A stretch of DNA of 64,000 bases from Nostocoides_A vanveenii (GCF_039531165.1 NZ_BAAAPN010000017.1:1-64000); one strand, 5' to 3'; shown: positions 26,170 to 36,707, numbered from the stretch's first letter. Numbers and translations are program-made. Notes: a model not told the origin generated them from the sequence alone.

Positions 26170-26262
26170 CTAAGAGCGGTGTAAGACGAGCCAGCCCCAG
26201 GGTATAACACTCTTACAACTGTTTCACCCAACACTTGCCCCCCTGGCTGCCGGACATCAAGC

Positions 26263-26304
26263 TGGTGGTGCATCTCATCTCAGTTGGTGGTGCATCTCAT
26301 CTCA
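26263..26304. repeat. Two-copy 20-bp tandem repeat, period 22
   Basis: TGGTGGTGCATCTCATCTCA occurs at 26263-26282 and 26285-26304. It lies in the AT-richer gap (26174-26353) between the IS and the secreted-protein gene. That gap holds no gene I can recognise; TATACT at 26335-26340 is promoter-like but too close to the start codon to place with confidence. Confidence 0.85.
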
Positions 26305-26353
26305 AGACAATCGCGCCGCCGGAATATTGGCATCTATACTAGGAGTAGTACTA

Positions 26354-27061
26354 ATGGGTTCACACAACGCGAGATCTCGGCACATCTCCCCGCGTGCTAG
26401 GGCAACAACAAGAGCGATTTGTGGGATCTTTGTCAGTGCGATACTGATTTTAGCCTCGCCATGGATATCGTATGCGGGTGTTAACCAGGGCGGTCGCTTC
26501 ACATCGTCGAGCACAGCATTCGACGGGGTTAAAGCCTTGGTACAAGGAGTGAACTTTTTTCCCGGGTCTTCGAATTGCTTGCTGTATTCAATCTTGACTT
26601 CGCGTGATACACAACCAACCAGACACGTCGAGGCCGGGCTCGTACGATGCAACGGGATAACGATTGATGGAACCTGCGATGATGTCAGATTCGTTGAATA
26701 TTACAACTCGAACACTTATACCTGCTACCCTCATGGAACTTTCAATACGGGGTCTTACTACAGCATCCAGATCAGCAGGAAGACTGCGACAACGTCCTCT
26801 TTCACTGCATATCTTGGCGGCGGTGAATACGAAACCTTCCCGGGCTTCTCAACTTCCGACAAATTGACGTTTATTGCCTGGGGTGAACAAACCGGACAGT
26901 ACACGTCCTGCGACGGCTGGACTGGCCAAGGCACCTTTACCGATTTTTCCCGCCTCTATATCGGGGACGGATGGTCTTACCCACAAACGACACAGGTGCG
27001 TACGACCTGCTGGACCGTTGGCAGTATGAGTTCGACGGGAGACTTCCTTGTGGTGGAGTAG
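26354..27061 (+). CDS. Secreted protein of unknown function, atypical base composition
   Basis: The 235-residue protein has a basic N-terminus and a signal peptide (IFVSAILILASPWISYAGV), then a mature part rich in Ser, Thr, Gly and Tyr with six cysteines (SNC, RCN, TCD, TCY, SCD, TCW contexts), suggesting three disulfides. I do not recognise a family. AGGAG at 26341-26345 places the start at ATG 26354. The gene is visibly AT-richer than its surroundings (about half GC by eye) and lacks the local codon preferences, so recent transfer is likely. Its end overlaps the next gene by 14 bases. Confidence 0.7.
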   Translation: MGSHNARSRHISPRARATTRAICGIFVSAILILASPWISYAGVNQGGRFTSSSTAFDGVKALVQGVNFFPGSSNCLLYSILTSRDTQPTRHVEAGLVRCNGITIDGTCDDVRFVEYYNSNTYTCYPHGTFNTGSYYSIQISRKTATTSSFTAYLGGGEYETFPGFSTSDKLTFIAWGEQTGQYTSCDGWTGQGTFTDFSRLYIGDGWSYPQTTQVRTTCWTVGSMSSTGDFLVVE

Positions 27062-27878
27062 ACGGCGGGTGCTTCTGGCGGCCACGACGTGCGCGGCGCT
27101 CGGCTCGCTCGGTGTCGGCTGGGCGATGGGGGTCGGCGGGTCTCGGGATTCTGACCTGAGCGCACCCTCGGACTACGTCACATCTCGCCAACACCTGGAG
27201 CACGGACTCTCGGCTGCCGACGCTGTCCGGTCGGGCACCGCATGGATGGACCACGGCGTCCTCGTCGCGGCGCAGGCGTCAGATCCCGAGGCATCAAACG
27301 GCCGCCCCGGTATCCGGCTCGATATCGAGGTCAAGGGAGCAAGCGCGGCCGATGGCGGATTCCTCGCCAGCACCTGGCAGGCCGATCTGGCCCAGGGCGT
27401 AATCGCCGAGCGGCTGGCCGGGGACTCGGGAAATCTCGCCGACACGATCGCCGAGGCCCACATCGAGTTCATCGATGAGACCGGGGACCGATCCGAGATC
27501 CCGAGCGGCGTCGGCGACCTCGAGCCTGGTCAGCGTTTCGGCGATCCTGCGATCACCGACGATCAGGCCAGGGCCGCGCTGACCGCCGCCGCAGAGAAGT
27601 TCGGGCTGACGGTGCTCGAAGCGCGCATCCTGCACCCGCTGGACCGGGCGGCATACGTGGTCGTCGAACTGCCTGATGAGCATGCGCTGGACGGCAAATT
27701 CGAAGCCCTGCGGCACGCGCTGCTCCACGACCCCAAGGCCTTTGAAGGCCTCTATCTCGAGGTCCGTGGTCCGGACGGCACGCCGCTAGCCCGCGGTTCG
27801 GTGGCATTCCGCTCGGGCGCCGGCCGGATCTGGCAGGCGCCCAGCTACGCCGACCGCTCGGGCGTCGCTCACGGCTGA
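27048..27878 (+). CDS. Exported protein of unknown function with twin-arginine-like signal
   Basis: The 276-residue protein begins MWWSRRRVLLAATTCAALGS, a signal peptide with an Arg-Arg-Arg run that resembles Tat signals, followed by a soluble, acidic domain. TTG at 27048 is proposed (GGGAG about seven bases upstream, inside the preceding gene); GTG at 27069 is an alternative but would cut the arginines. No enzyme motif is recognised. Composition is high-GC like the chromosome, in contrast to the overlapping upstream gene, so the overlap may have been created by insertion of foreign DNA. Confidence 0.6.
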   Translation: MWWSRRRVLLAATTCAALGSLGVGWAMGVGGSRDSDLSAPSDYVTSRQHLEHGLSAADAVRSGTAWMDHGVLVAAQASDPEASNGRPGIRLDIEVKGASAADGGFLASTWQADLAQGVIAERLAGDSGNLADTIAEAHIEFIDETGDRSEIPSGVGDLEPGQRFGDPAITDDQARAALTAAAEKFGLTVLEARILHPLDRAAYVVVELPDEHALDGKFEALRHALLHDPKAFEGLYLEVRGPDGTPLARGSVAFRSGAGRIWQAPSYADRSGVAHG

Positions 27879-27883
27879 CCAGG

Positions 27884-29575
27884 TCAGCCGCAGATGACGA
27901 GGTCCTCGGGGATGTAGTGGGTGGTGAAAGTCGACTCCTTGACCACCTTGCTGCCGGACTTGAACACCCGCCCGACCGTGACATTGAAGCCCTCGGAGGG
28001 ACTCTGCGGGACGCAGCCCTCTTTGGTGTCATGGATGGTCTTGGGCTCAACGACCGCCGTCCGCGGGCCCTTCCACGCGGTGACATCCCACGTCTTCTTG
28101 CCCTGGAAGGTGACCGTGATCGAGTTGGCGTCGACCTTGGTGGTGATCAGGATCCCGCCCTTGGTGGTGTTGGTGAACTTCTGGTCGACATCGGGCCAGG
28201 AGATCGTCGCCTCGCGCCCCTCGGGGTAGCGGGAGATATAGAAGCTATGCGGGTGGAACTCGTCGATCTGCGCACCGGAGAAGAAGACCGCGTTGAAGAG
28301 GGTCGTCGAGACCTGGGAGATGCCTCCGCCGTAGTCGGTCGTCAGCCGCCCGTTGTAGATCACCGGCGCACCGCGGTAGCCCTTCTCGGGGGTCCGCTTT
28401 CCGAGCAACCCGTTGAGCGAGAACTGTTCTCCCGGAGCGACATAGACGCCGTTGAGCTTGCTCGCGGCCAGGGTGATGTTGTGGGTCCGGTCCGGGTTGT
28501 ACGGGAACTGGGTGGTGAATGTCGAGATGACACCGGTCGGCAGCGTCGCCTTGGCCTCGGCTGTGGTGAACGTGGCCGGCGCAGCGACAACAGGCACGTC
28601 CGCCGTGCGGTCTGAACTCGTGATCGCCGCCTCGATCGCCGCCGGCACCTTGGCGGCGTCGACGTCGAGACCGTCGATCGACGGGGCGACCTTGAACGAG
28701 CCCTCCGATGACGTCACGACCGCATTGCGCCCCTTCTGCAGCACCTTCGCCGCGAGCCCGGCCTTGCGGACCGCCCCGACGAGGGTCTTCTCGTCGTATG
28801 CCGCGGCGAGCGTCCCGCCGGTCGGCGTGAAGGTCACGCTGTCGGCGATGTCCGCACCGGCCACCTCGAAACTCTTCTCGCCCGCCTTGACCGTCACCGG
28901 GCCGGCGAGGATCGTGTCGGCCACGTCCGTCTTGACCTTCGTCGCTTCATCGGTGGTCACGTCGGGCTCGACCGTCTTGACGGCTCCGGTGATCTGCGGG
29001 ACCTGTAGCCACCCCTTCGTCACGGCGTCGGCGGTTGCGGGCACGTCCACGCCCGATCCGTCGACCCCCGGGGTCACCGTAGCCACGCCCTTCTTGAACG
29101 CCAAGGTGGCGTCCTTCGGAGCCGTCGAGATCGCCTCGCCCGCGCTGGTCAGGGCAGCCTCGAGCTTGGCCTGGTCGACCGCCAGCTTGGCCGGCTCGGA
29201 GACGGACCCGGTCAGTCGGTTGATCAATTCAACGGGGTTGTAGGTCGTTCCCGTCAGCCCGTCGAGGGAGCCGGCACAGTCCACGGCGAGCCCCGCCGCG
29301 GCCGGGTCGAGACTGATCCGCTGCTCCCCCAAGTTGACCGGGATCGCGGCAGCCGCCTTGTCCTGCAGACCGGTTCGCAGCTTCTCCAGGGCCTGGGCGT
29401 GGCTCAGGCCGCCGATCTGCACCCCGCCGACGGTCGTGTCTTTGGCCGTGGAGTCGCCCATGGACACGGCGAGCGCGACATAGCCGCCGGCCAGGAGTGC
29501 CACGGCGCCCCCGGCGGCCCACGGCCAGACACGCCGTGTGCGGCGGGCGGTCGGCGTGGATTGCTGGTCGGTCAT
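27884..29575 (-). CDS. VanW-family protein with peptidoglycan-binding-like repeats
   Basis: The 563-residue protein has one N-terminal transmembrane helix (about 19-38) and two repeats of the PG-binding-4/YkuD-associated fold (VGGVQIGGLSHAQALEKL and similar). The C-terminal VanW domain includes YNPDRTHNITLAASKLNG, PGEQFSLNGLLGKRTPEKGY and TDYGGGISQVSTTLFNAVFF. VanW proteins occur beside glycopeptide resistance genes and widely in envelopes; their activity is not settled. The ATG overlaps the stop of the flavin reductase gene by four bases, placing it last in the typA-mshB operon. Confidence 0.9.
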   Translation of the reverse strand: MTDQQSTPTARRTRRVWPWAAGGAVALLAGGYVALAVSMGDSTAKDTTVGGVQIGGLSHAQALEKLRTGLQDKAAAAIPVNLGEQRISLDPAAAGLAVDCAGSLDGLTGTTYNPVELINRLTGSVSEPAKLAVDQAKLEAALTSAGEAISTAPKDATLAFKKGVATVTPGVDGSGVDVPATADAVTKGWLQVPQITGAVKTVEPDVTTDEATKVKTDVADTILAGPVTVKAGEKSFEVAGADIADSVTFTPTGGTLAAAYDEKTLVGAVRKAGLAAKVLQKGRNAVVTSSEGSFKVAPSIDGLDVDAAKVPAAIEAAITSSDRTADVPVVAAPATFTTAEAKATLPTGVISTFTTQFPYNPDRTHNITLAASKLNGVYVAPGEQFSLNGLLGKRTPEKGYRGAPVIYNGRLTTDYGGGISQVSTTLFNAVFFSGAQIDEFHPHSFYISRYPEGREATISWPDVDQKFTNTTKGGILITTKVDANSITVTFQGKKTWDVTAWKGPRTAVVEPKTIHDTKEGCVPQSPSEGFNVTVGRVFKSGSKVVKESTFTTHYIPEDLVICG

Positions 29576-30090
29576 GCAAGGCTCCCAAATTGACTGCGGT
29601 AGTAGACGAGCGCTGCCTCGGGCTCGTCGGCGAGCGTGAGGGCGGTGACCCGTCCCAGGACGATCGAGTGGTCACCTGCCGGATGCACGGCATACGTCTC
29701 GCACTCGAGGGTAGCGAGGCTGCCGGTGATCATCACAACTCCGGACGCCCCGCGCGTGTGCGGGATCTGGTCGAGTTGACCGACCAACGGTCGCCCCGGC
29801 GTCGAAAGCCATTGCGCCGCAGGGCGTTGGCTCTTGCCCAAAATGGAGACTCCCCAGACGCCGGCATCGAGCACCGCCTCGTGGAAGCGGCTGGCGGTCT
29901 CGACGCACACCAGCACCAAAGGCGGCTCCAATGAGACCGACGTGACGGCATTCGCCGTCATCGCATGGTCGCGGCCGTCGGCGATGGTGCTGACGATGGT
30001 CACCCCGCCCGCGAGCCGGCCCAGAGCCGCGCGGAAGGTCCACGCATCCACCGGTATGCCGTTCGCCCCCGGCTGCTGCTCGTCGCTCAC
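29572..30090 (-). CDS. Flavin reductase-like FMN-binding protein
   Basis: The 172-residue protein shows the flavin reductase domain: ALGRLAGGVTIVST, then TANAVTSVSLEPPLVLVCV, and a C-terminal GDHSIVLGRVTAL. Such proteins supply reduced flavin to monooxygenases or act as small oxidoreductases; no partner monooxygenase is evident. The GTG start overlaps the mshB stop and its stop overlaps the vanW-like start, each by four bases, so it is fully embedded in the operon. Confidence 0.9.
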   Translation of the reverse strand: MSDEQQPGANGIPVDAWTFRAALGRLAGGVTIVSTIADGRDHAMTANAVTSVSLEPPLVLVCVETASRFHEAVLDAGVWGVSILGKSQRPAAQWLSTPGRPLVGQLDQIPHTRGASGVVMITGSLATLECETYAVHPAGDHSIVLGRVTALTLADEPEAALVYYRSQFGSLA

Positions 30091-30938
30091 GGGATCAGTC
30101 CCTCCCCCGCGGGCCCTGGACGCACGAGCCCGGTGCGCGGATCGAGCGGGGCATAACCTTCGCGCCCGCTCAGCCGTGCCGCAACGAGATTCGAGAGGGT
30201 GAACCAGCCGTCCTCGACGACGATCTGGGTGGCGTGCGCGCGCATCGCGGCCGCCTGCCGGCGAGCCCCTTCGGCGTCCTGAACGACCCGCGGCACCAGA
30301 GTGTCAGGGACCATCGACGCTGTCAGCGGATCATCGGCGCCGGGGATGGTCACGCCGCGGGACGTGGCCGCGTCGACGTGTGCCGCGACCCAGGCCCGGT
30401 CCTGGGCGACCCAGCTGCGGCGGGTGAGCGCGGCATACATGGTCGGGGGTGACGCCATCGTGGCCACCGCGGCACACGCCACTCGGTGGGCCTGGATGTG
30501 GTCGGGGTGGGCGTAGCCGCCCTGGTTGTCGTAGGTGACGACGATGTCCGGCGCAACCTCGTCGATCACCTTGCGCGCCCAGGTAATTGCTTCGCCGAGG
30601 TCGGCCCGGACGAACGCGTCGGGACGTCGGGCACTGGGCGAGCCGGCCATTCCGGAGTCGCGGTATCGCGAGGGGTTGAGCAGACCGGCGCCTAGCACAT
30701 GCCCGGTGGCGCCCAGCTGCCCGAGCGCGGCCCGCAGCTCACCGAGGCGGTATTCCCCCAACGCATCATCGTGATCCGCGTCCAGGTGCCTCAGCTCCGG
30801 CGGGATGACCTCGCCCTGCTCGCCCAGCGTGCACGTCAGGACGTGCACGTCGTGGCCCGCTGCGGCATACGCCCCGATCGCCACCCCAGTGGCGATGGAC
30901 TCATCGTCAGGGTGGGCGTGGACGAACAGCAGGCGCAC
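30087..30938 (-). CDS. mshB: Mycothiol biosynthesis deacetylase MshB
   Basis: MshB deacetylates GlcNAc-inositol, the second step of mycothiol synthesis, and is a LmbE/PIG-L zinc enzyme. The N-terminal FVHAHPDDESIATG supplies the zinc ligands and catalytic Asp; GYAHPDHIQAH supplies the third histidine. The length of 283 residues fits. GTG at 30938 is 13 bases downstream of the typA stop. Its presence supports an actinobacterial host. The LmbE family also includes Mca, but the N-terminal sequence and length fit MshB better. Confidence 0.92.
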   Translation of the reverse strand: MRLLFVHAHPDDESIATGVAIGAYAAAGHDVHVLTCTLGEQGEVIPPELRHLDADHDDALGEYRLGELRAALGQLGATGHVLGAGLLNPSRYRDSGMAGSPSARRPDAFVRADLGEAITWARKVIDEVAPDIVVTYDNQGGYAHPDHIQAHRVACAAVATMASPPTMYAALTRRSWVAQDRAWVAAHVDAATSRGVTIPGADDPLTASMVPDTLVPRVVQDAEGARRQAAAMRAHATQIVVEDGWFTLSNLVAARLSGREGYAPLDPRTGLVRPGPAGEGLIP

Positions 30939-30951
30939 GACGGGCGTCCGG

Positions 30952-32856
<1,905 letters not shown>

Positions 32857-32921
32857 TACTCCATTGTCTCAGCCCGCGCCCGATGGTCCGGACGGCCCAG
32901 GCGCCACCTCGGGCCCAGGTC

Positions 32922-33772
32922 TCAGCAGGGGGCGGTGGAGAAGGTGTGCGACCACGTCGTCGTTCCCGTCAGCTGAAAGCCGGGCAAGGTGTTCGCCATA
33001 AGCGTGACCGTGCCACGTCCCCAATATGTGCGCGCGGGCTTCACGGACGCACCGCTGAGATACTGGGCGCCGGTGCTGAGCGGGACGACATAGCGGTCGT
33101 TGCGCGCACCACAGGGATCGAGAAAGGTCGGTTGCGCCACCGGGAGGACCTGGACGGGAGGCGCCCCGCAGTTCGTGCTGGTGGTCTTGGGCGCCGAGGG
33201 CGAGTAGTTGTTCCAGCCGACTGGGATTGTCACGCCGGCAAAGACCACTGGTTGCGAGATGTTGGACAGGCGCGCGGCGTAGTGCAGCGTCGGTGTGCCG
33301 CCGGCCGACCCAGAGCCACCGACCGTCCCGATCCGCTCACCGGGCTCGATCGGGTTGTCGATCGTCCATGTATCGAGATGGGCGTAGCCGGTTGTCCACC
33401 CACCCCCGTGGTCGACGAAGACCATATTCCCCCCTTCGACCCCGTAGGTGAACTTGGCGATGCCCCCTGCGGCGGCCAGCACGGGTTTGCCCTTCTCCAG
33501 GCTCTGTGGCCAGAGATTGAAGTCGACCGCGTTGCCATTGCCGCCGTGGCCCGCGCGTGTCGACGCCGTCCAGGCTTCGCCGCAAGGGTAGGGCGCGCGG
33601 AATGCCGGCATCACGGTCACCGACGTCAGGACGGCCCCGCGCGCAGAGAGAGTGCACCCGCATCGCCCATTCCCAGAGCAAGGGGGCCGACGGCAGCGAC
33701 GGATGCACTGAGACCGAGCACGAGGTGGCGCCTGGACACCGGCAACGGTAAGACGTTCACCACGACATACAT
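32922..33772 (-). pseudogene. Secreted M23-family peptidase, frameshifted
   Basis: ATG 33772 opens a clear Tat-like signal peptide (LPVSRRHLVLGLSASVAAVG) that stops at a TGA. One frame away the mature M23 (LytM-like) domain continues without interruption from about 33650 (AVLTSVTVMPAFRAPYPCG) to the TGA at 32922. The shift lies near an (AG)4 run at 33645-33652, CT repeats on the coding strand. Gain of one CT unit or loss of one base explains it. The zinc-site region keeps GHGGNGNAVDFN and YAHLDTW, but the usual HxH near the end reads TLH (TPTLHYAARL), so even the restored protein may be inactive. Confidence 0.75.
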
Positions 33773-33842
33773 CCTTAGGATCAGGGCCGCCATTGGTCGG
33801 CGAGTGGGGCGAGAGTAGCGGGGCCGGCGAGGCCGACCCTGT

Positions 33843-34745
33843 TCACGGCTGGTTGATGACCGGCGGTCCGCAGATCTCCGGGTGGGTGATGTGCAGGCTC
33901 TCGTCCATGACGCCCGTATTGATGCACTGGTCGGTCATATATTGCAGGGTTGCCGGCTCCCAGGTGTTCCAGAAGTCGGCGTGAAAGGTATAGCCGGCCC
34001 CAGCAGCAGGCCACATCCCCGAGGAGAGGGCCACATCTTTGCCGTTCCCGCGATAGTCCCAGGACTCGGTGAAGACCAGCGTCGGGAGTCGGGCACCAAA
34101 CCCGGCCGGACAAGCGCCCATAACTGGGTAGGCGACGTGCTGGACGAAGCCAGCGGGATGGCCGCCCATGAAGTCAGCTGTGTTGCCGTCCTGCTGGTGG
34201 TCGTTGAACTGTCCGTCCCAACAGCTCGGAAAGCGAACTGTGACCGTCAGCACCACCGCCTTCGTCACCGGGACACCCGGCTTCACCGATACCGCCGTCG
34301 CACAGTTCGCTTCGATCGGGGTGCGGTAACGGAAGCCTTGCCGCGCGGACTTGCTCGACAGGTTCCGCACGACCACGCGACAATGGACGGGTCGAGGTCG
34401 GCTGGGGACATCGCGGCAGGATTGCCCGCGACCATCCGCAAGTCTGGCGGAAACGCCCGAGTGGCCTGGGCGCCATCGACCTTCTGCACATTCCACCCCC
34501 AGTAGTAGCCCTCCGTGCGTGCGGTTTTCACAAGTGCACCGGTGACCGTGGACCGCAGGGTCGGCGCCCAATAGGCCGCCGAGTCACCCGCGATGTCGCA
34601 AGTCGAGTCACGGGCCACCACGTCCGCATAGTCGGCTCGCGTGGGGTCGGCCAGTTGCGACCACCCGGCAAAGCCGAAAAACTGATGCTCGTGTGCTGAT
34701 ACTCGTACGCCGCGAGCCACGATCGGATCGATCGTGGCCACTAAG
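33843..34745 (-). pseudogene. DUF1996 secreted protein, truncated and frameshifted
   Basis: The DUF1996 pattern is plain: SAHEHQFFGFAGW, then CDIAGDSAAYWAPTL and PDLRMVAGN; in another frame RFPSCWDGQFND, then LPTLVFTESWDYRGN and FHADFWNTWEPATLQ. The two frames join at about 34361-34369, where one missing base would restore CG-NLSSKS. The 5' end is cut off by the inverted end of an IS at 34746, so signal peptide and start are lost; codons beyond are IS sequence. DUF1996 proteins are secreted, often beside carbohydrate-active domains, and of unknown function. Confidence 0.8.
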
Positions 34746-34803
34746 CCTCGATCCACCGACGGACTTGGCGTGGTGAGGTGATCCGGCGCGTCGGAACATG
34801 AGA

Positions 34804-34868
34804 ATGCCCCTGTGCTGAAACAGAATTGGAGTTCTTCAAGCTTCAGTTCCGTCTCGCACAAGGGGCAT
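34804..34868 (+). promoter_or_regulatory. Leader hairpin over the transposase ribosome binding site (copy B)
   Basis: ATGCCCCT (34804-34811) pairs with AGGGGCAT (34861-34868), and the adjacent GTGC pairs with GCAC across one bulged A. The 3' arm ends seven bases before the GTG at 34876 and contains AAGGGG, the likely ribosome binding site. Copy A at 26055-26120 has the same structure with other base pairs. Confidence 0.6.
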
Positions 34869-35048
34869 CTCGTAGGTGAAACTCTCTCACACCCTCACCC
34901 GGACGTCGGCGGTGTTCGACGACCCGAATCTCGTGTCGTCCGCCGGGCTGGTCCCGCTCCTGACGCTGGCGGACCGGGCAGGCCGACCCGATCAGCAAGA
35001 AGCCGCACCGCGACGCTGCCCGCATGGGCGACCACGCCGCTGCCGTCC

Positions 35049-35210
35049 CCAGATACCGCCAACCCGGTCGACCACGAAGTACGCTTCACCTACGGAGTGC
35101 CTTCCCGCTCAGGAACTTTGAACTGTCGTAAGTCCAAGTATCCCGTTGCAGGACAGGCACTTCCGTACTTTCACACCCCGGACACGCCGATCACTCATGC
35201 ACGATCGAGG
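35049..35210 (-). repeat. 162-bp direct repeat, copy 2 (IS1380 5' end)
   Basis: This is the second copy of the segment at 26008-26169, in the same orientation and with the differences listed there. It forms the right half of the head-to-head IS remnant. Confidence 0.93.
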
Positions 35211-35254
35211 TTAGGGACATTTCGCGGCTGAACACGGGGTAAGTCACAGGTGTA

Positions 35255-36202
35255 TCAGTCCTCGTCCGGCGTTACCGAGGCCATCGCACCGATTGCGCCG
35301 AGGTCGAAGGGCGTGCGCTGATAGACGCAGTAGTTCAGCCAGTTGGCGTAGAGCAGGAAGGCGTGCGAACGCCAGGTCACCATCGGCGGCTGGGTCGGGT
35401 CGTCGGCCGGGTAGTAATGCCGCGGGACCTCGATGTCGAGACCGCGGGCCACATCCCGGTCGTATTCGAGCTTGAGGGTGTCGCGCTCGTATTCGGGGTG
35501 GCCGGTGACATAGAGCTCGCGACCGTCCGAGCTGGCCGCGAGATAGACGCCCGCCTCGGGGGAGACCGCCAGGAGGTCAAGGCCCTCGGTCGCCTCGATG
35601 TCGGCGGCGCGGGTCTCCGTATGCCGTGAATGCGGCGCCGGGAACACCTCATCGAAGCCGCTCAGGACGCGATTGCGCGGATCGAGGACCCGGTGCGGGA
35701 AAACGCCGAAGATCTTCTGCGCCAACGGATACTTGCGGATCCCGTAGCGGTGGTATAGCCCCGCCTGGGCACCCCAACACACGTGCATGGTGGAGAAGAC
35801 GTGGTCGCGGCTCCAATCCATGATCTGCTGCAGCTCGGGCCAGTAGTCGACCTGCTCGAACTCCAGCGTCTCGATCGGCGCGCCGGTAATGATCAGTCCG
35901 TCGAACTTGTGCTCGGCCGCCTCATCGAAGGTCTGGTAGAAGGCGTCCAAGTGGGCCTGCGCGGTGTTGCGCGGGTCGTGGCTGGCCATCCGGACCAGGC
36001 TGATCTCCAGTTGAAGCGGGGTATTGCCGAGCAGGCGGAGCAACTGCGTCTCGGTGGCCAGCTTGGTGGGCATCAGGTTGACGATGGCAATGTGCAGCGG
36101 CCGGATGTCCTGGTGCTCGGCTCGCCCCGGCGTCATCACGAAGACGTTCTCGCCTTCGAGGATGCGCCGGGCCGGCAGGGCACTCGGGATGGTGACGGGC
36201 AC
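35255..36202 (-). CDS. metA: Homoserine O-acyltransferase, MetA family
   Basis: The 315-residue enzyme activates homoserine for methionine synthesis. The nucleophilic Cys is in HVCWGAQAG, and the His/Glu of the relay are in VTGHPEYE. In the acyl-CoA pocket it reads ITGAPIETLEFEQVDYW: the residue after Ile is Glu, as in MetA proteins shown to use acetyl-CoA, where E. coli (a succinyltransferase) has Gly. It is therefore more likely a homoserine O-acetyltransferase. GTG at 36202 has GAGGAG upstream. It sits just right of the IS remnant and is intact. Confidence 0.93.
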   Translation of the reverse strand: MPVTIPSALPARRILEGENVFVMTPGRAEHQDIRPLHIAIVNLMPTKLATETQLLRLLGNTPLQLEISLVRMASHDPRNTAQAHLDAFYQTFDEAAEHKFDGLIITGAPIETLEFEQVDYWPELQQIMDWSRDHVFSTMHVCWGAQAGLYHRYGIRKYPLAQKIFGVFPHRVLDPRNRVLSGFDEVFPAPHSRHTETRAADIEATEGLDLLAVSPEAGVYLAASSDGRELYVTGHPEYERDTLKLEYDRDVARGLDIEVPRHYYPADDPTQPPMVTWRSHAFLLYANWLNYCVYQRTPFDLGAIGAMASVTPDED

Positions 36203-36258
36203 GTCTGCTCCTCACTCGGGATCGGGCGCCCATCTTCTCCCGTGGGCCGGTCAGTGGC

Positions 36259-36684
36259 TCAGTCGTTCCACAGTCTGGCGGCAGCCGCCGCTACGATCGG
36301 CCGGTTGCCGGGCAGCCAGTCGACCGACCAGAGGGCGTGGCGCGTCAGCCAGCGCAGTTCCGAATGCCCTGCCAGCGGAGCCGGTATGCCGTCGCTCACC
36401 TGCGCGATCGTGACCCGCATCCGATAGCGCTCACCGAGCGGCCACCACCTCGCCAACGGGCCGGGAATCTGTTCGCCGAGGGTGATGGTGACCCCGAGCT
36501 CCTCGCGAATCTCCCGATGCAACGCATCGTCGGGGCCCTCCCCCGGGTCGACCTTGCCGCCGGGGATCTCCCAGCCGCCGGCCAGCAGCGGCGGCTCGGT
36601 GCGCCGGGCGGTGAGCACCTGGGTGGGGACGGCGAGGTCGTCGACGAGAAGGGCGGCGACGACGTCGATGCGAGGGGACGGCAT
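36259..36684 (-). CDS. Nudix hydrolase, MutT-like
   Basis: The 141-residue protein has a complete Nudix box, GGKVDPGEGPDDALHREIRE plus ELG, with the metal-binding glutamates present. Length and the N-terminal VVAALLVDD resemble 8-oxo-dGTP/CTP pyrophosphohydrolases of the MutT group, so nucleotide-pool cleaning is plausible. Substrate specificity cannot be read from sequence. It lies between metA and lpdA on the same strand, 23 bases after the lpdA stop. Confidence 0.88.
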   Translation of the reverse strand: MPSPRIDVVAALLVDDLAVPTQVLTARRTEPPLLAGGWEIPGGKVDPGEGPDDALHREIREELGVTITLGEQIPGPLARWWPLGERYRMRVTIAQVSDGIPAPLAGHSELRWLTRHALWSVDWLPGNRPIVAAAAARLWND

Positions 36685-36707
36685 ACGGCAAGTGTGCGCT
36701 GTGATCG

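Larger units (their letters stand above)
34746..35210. mobile_element. Head-to-head pair of IS1380-family 5' ends (MITE-like remnant)
   Basis: Both outer ends are CCTCGATC, in inverted orientation. From the left, a plus-strand transposase start (GTG 34876, LVSSAGLVPLLTLADRAG) belongs to one IS1380-type element. From the right, a minus-strand start (GTG 35089, AHAGSVAVRLLADRVGL) belongs to a second element whose end matches the IS at 26 kb. The two reading frames meet at about 34985, each cut near codon 36. Flanks are TAAG and TTAG, not identical. The 393 bases from 34862 to 35254 hold no intact gene. Confidence 0.75.

Noticed and set aside
24757..27649. Absence of the GTATGCC motif as proof that the IS region is foreign
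   Set aside because: Gaps of 3-4.6 kb without the motif also occur in core regions (for example 15.4-19.2 kb and 54.9-59.5 kb), so absence is not diagnostic.
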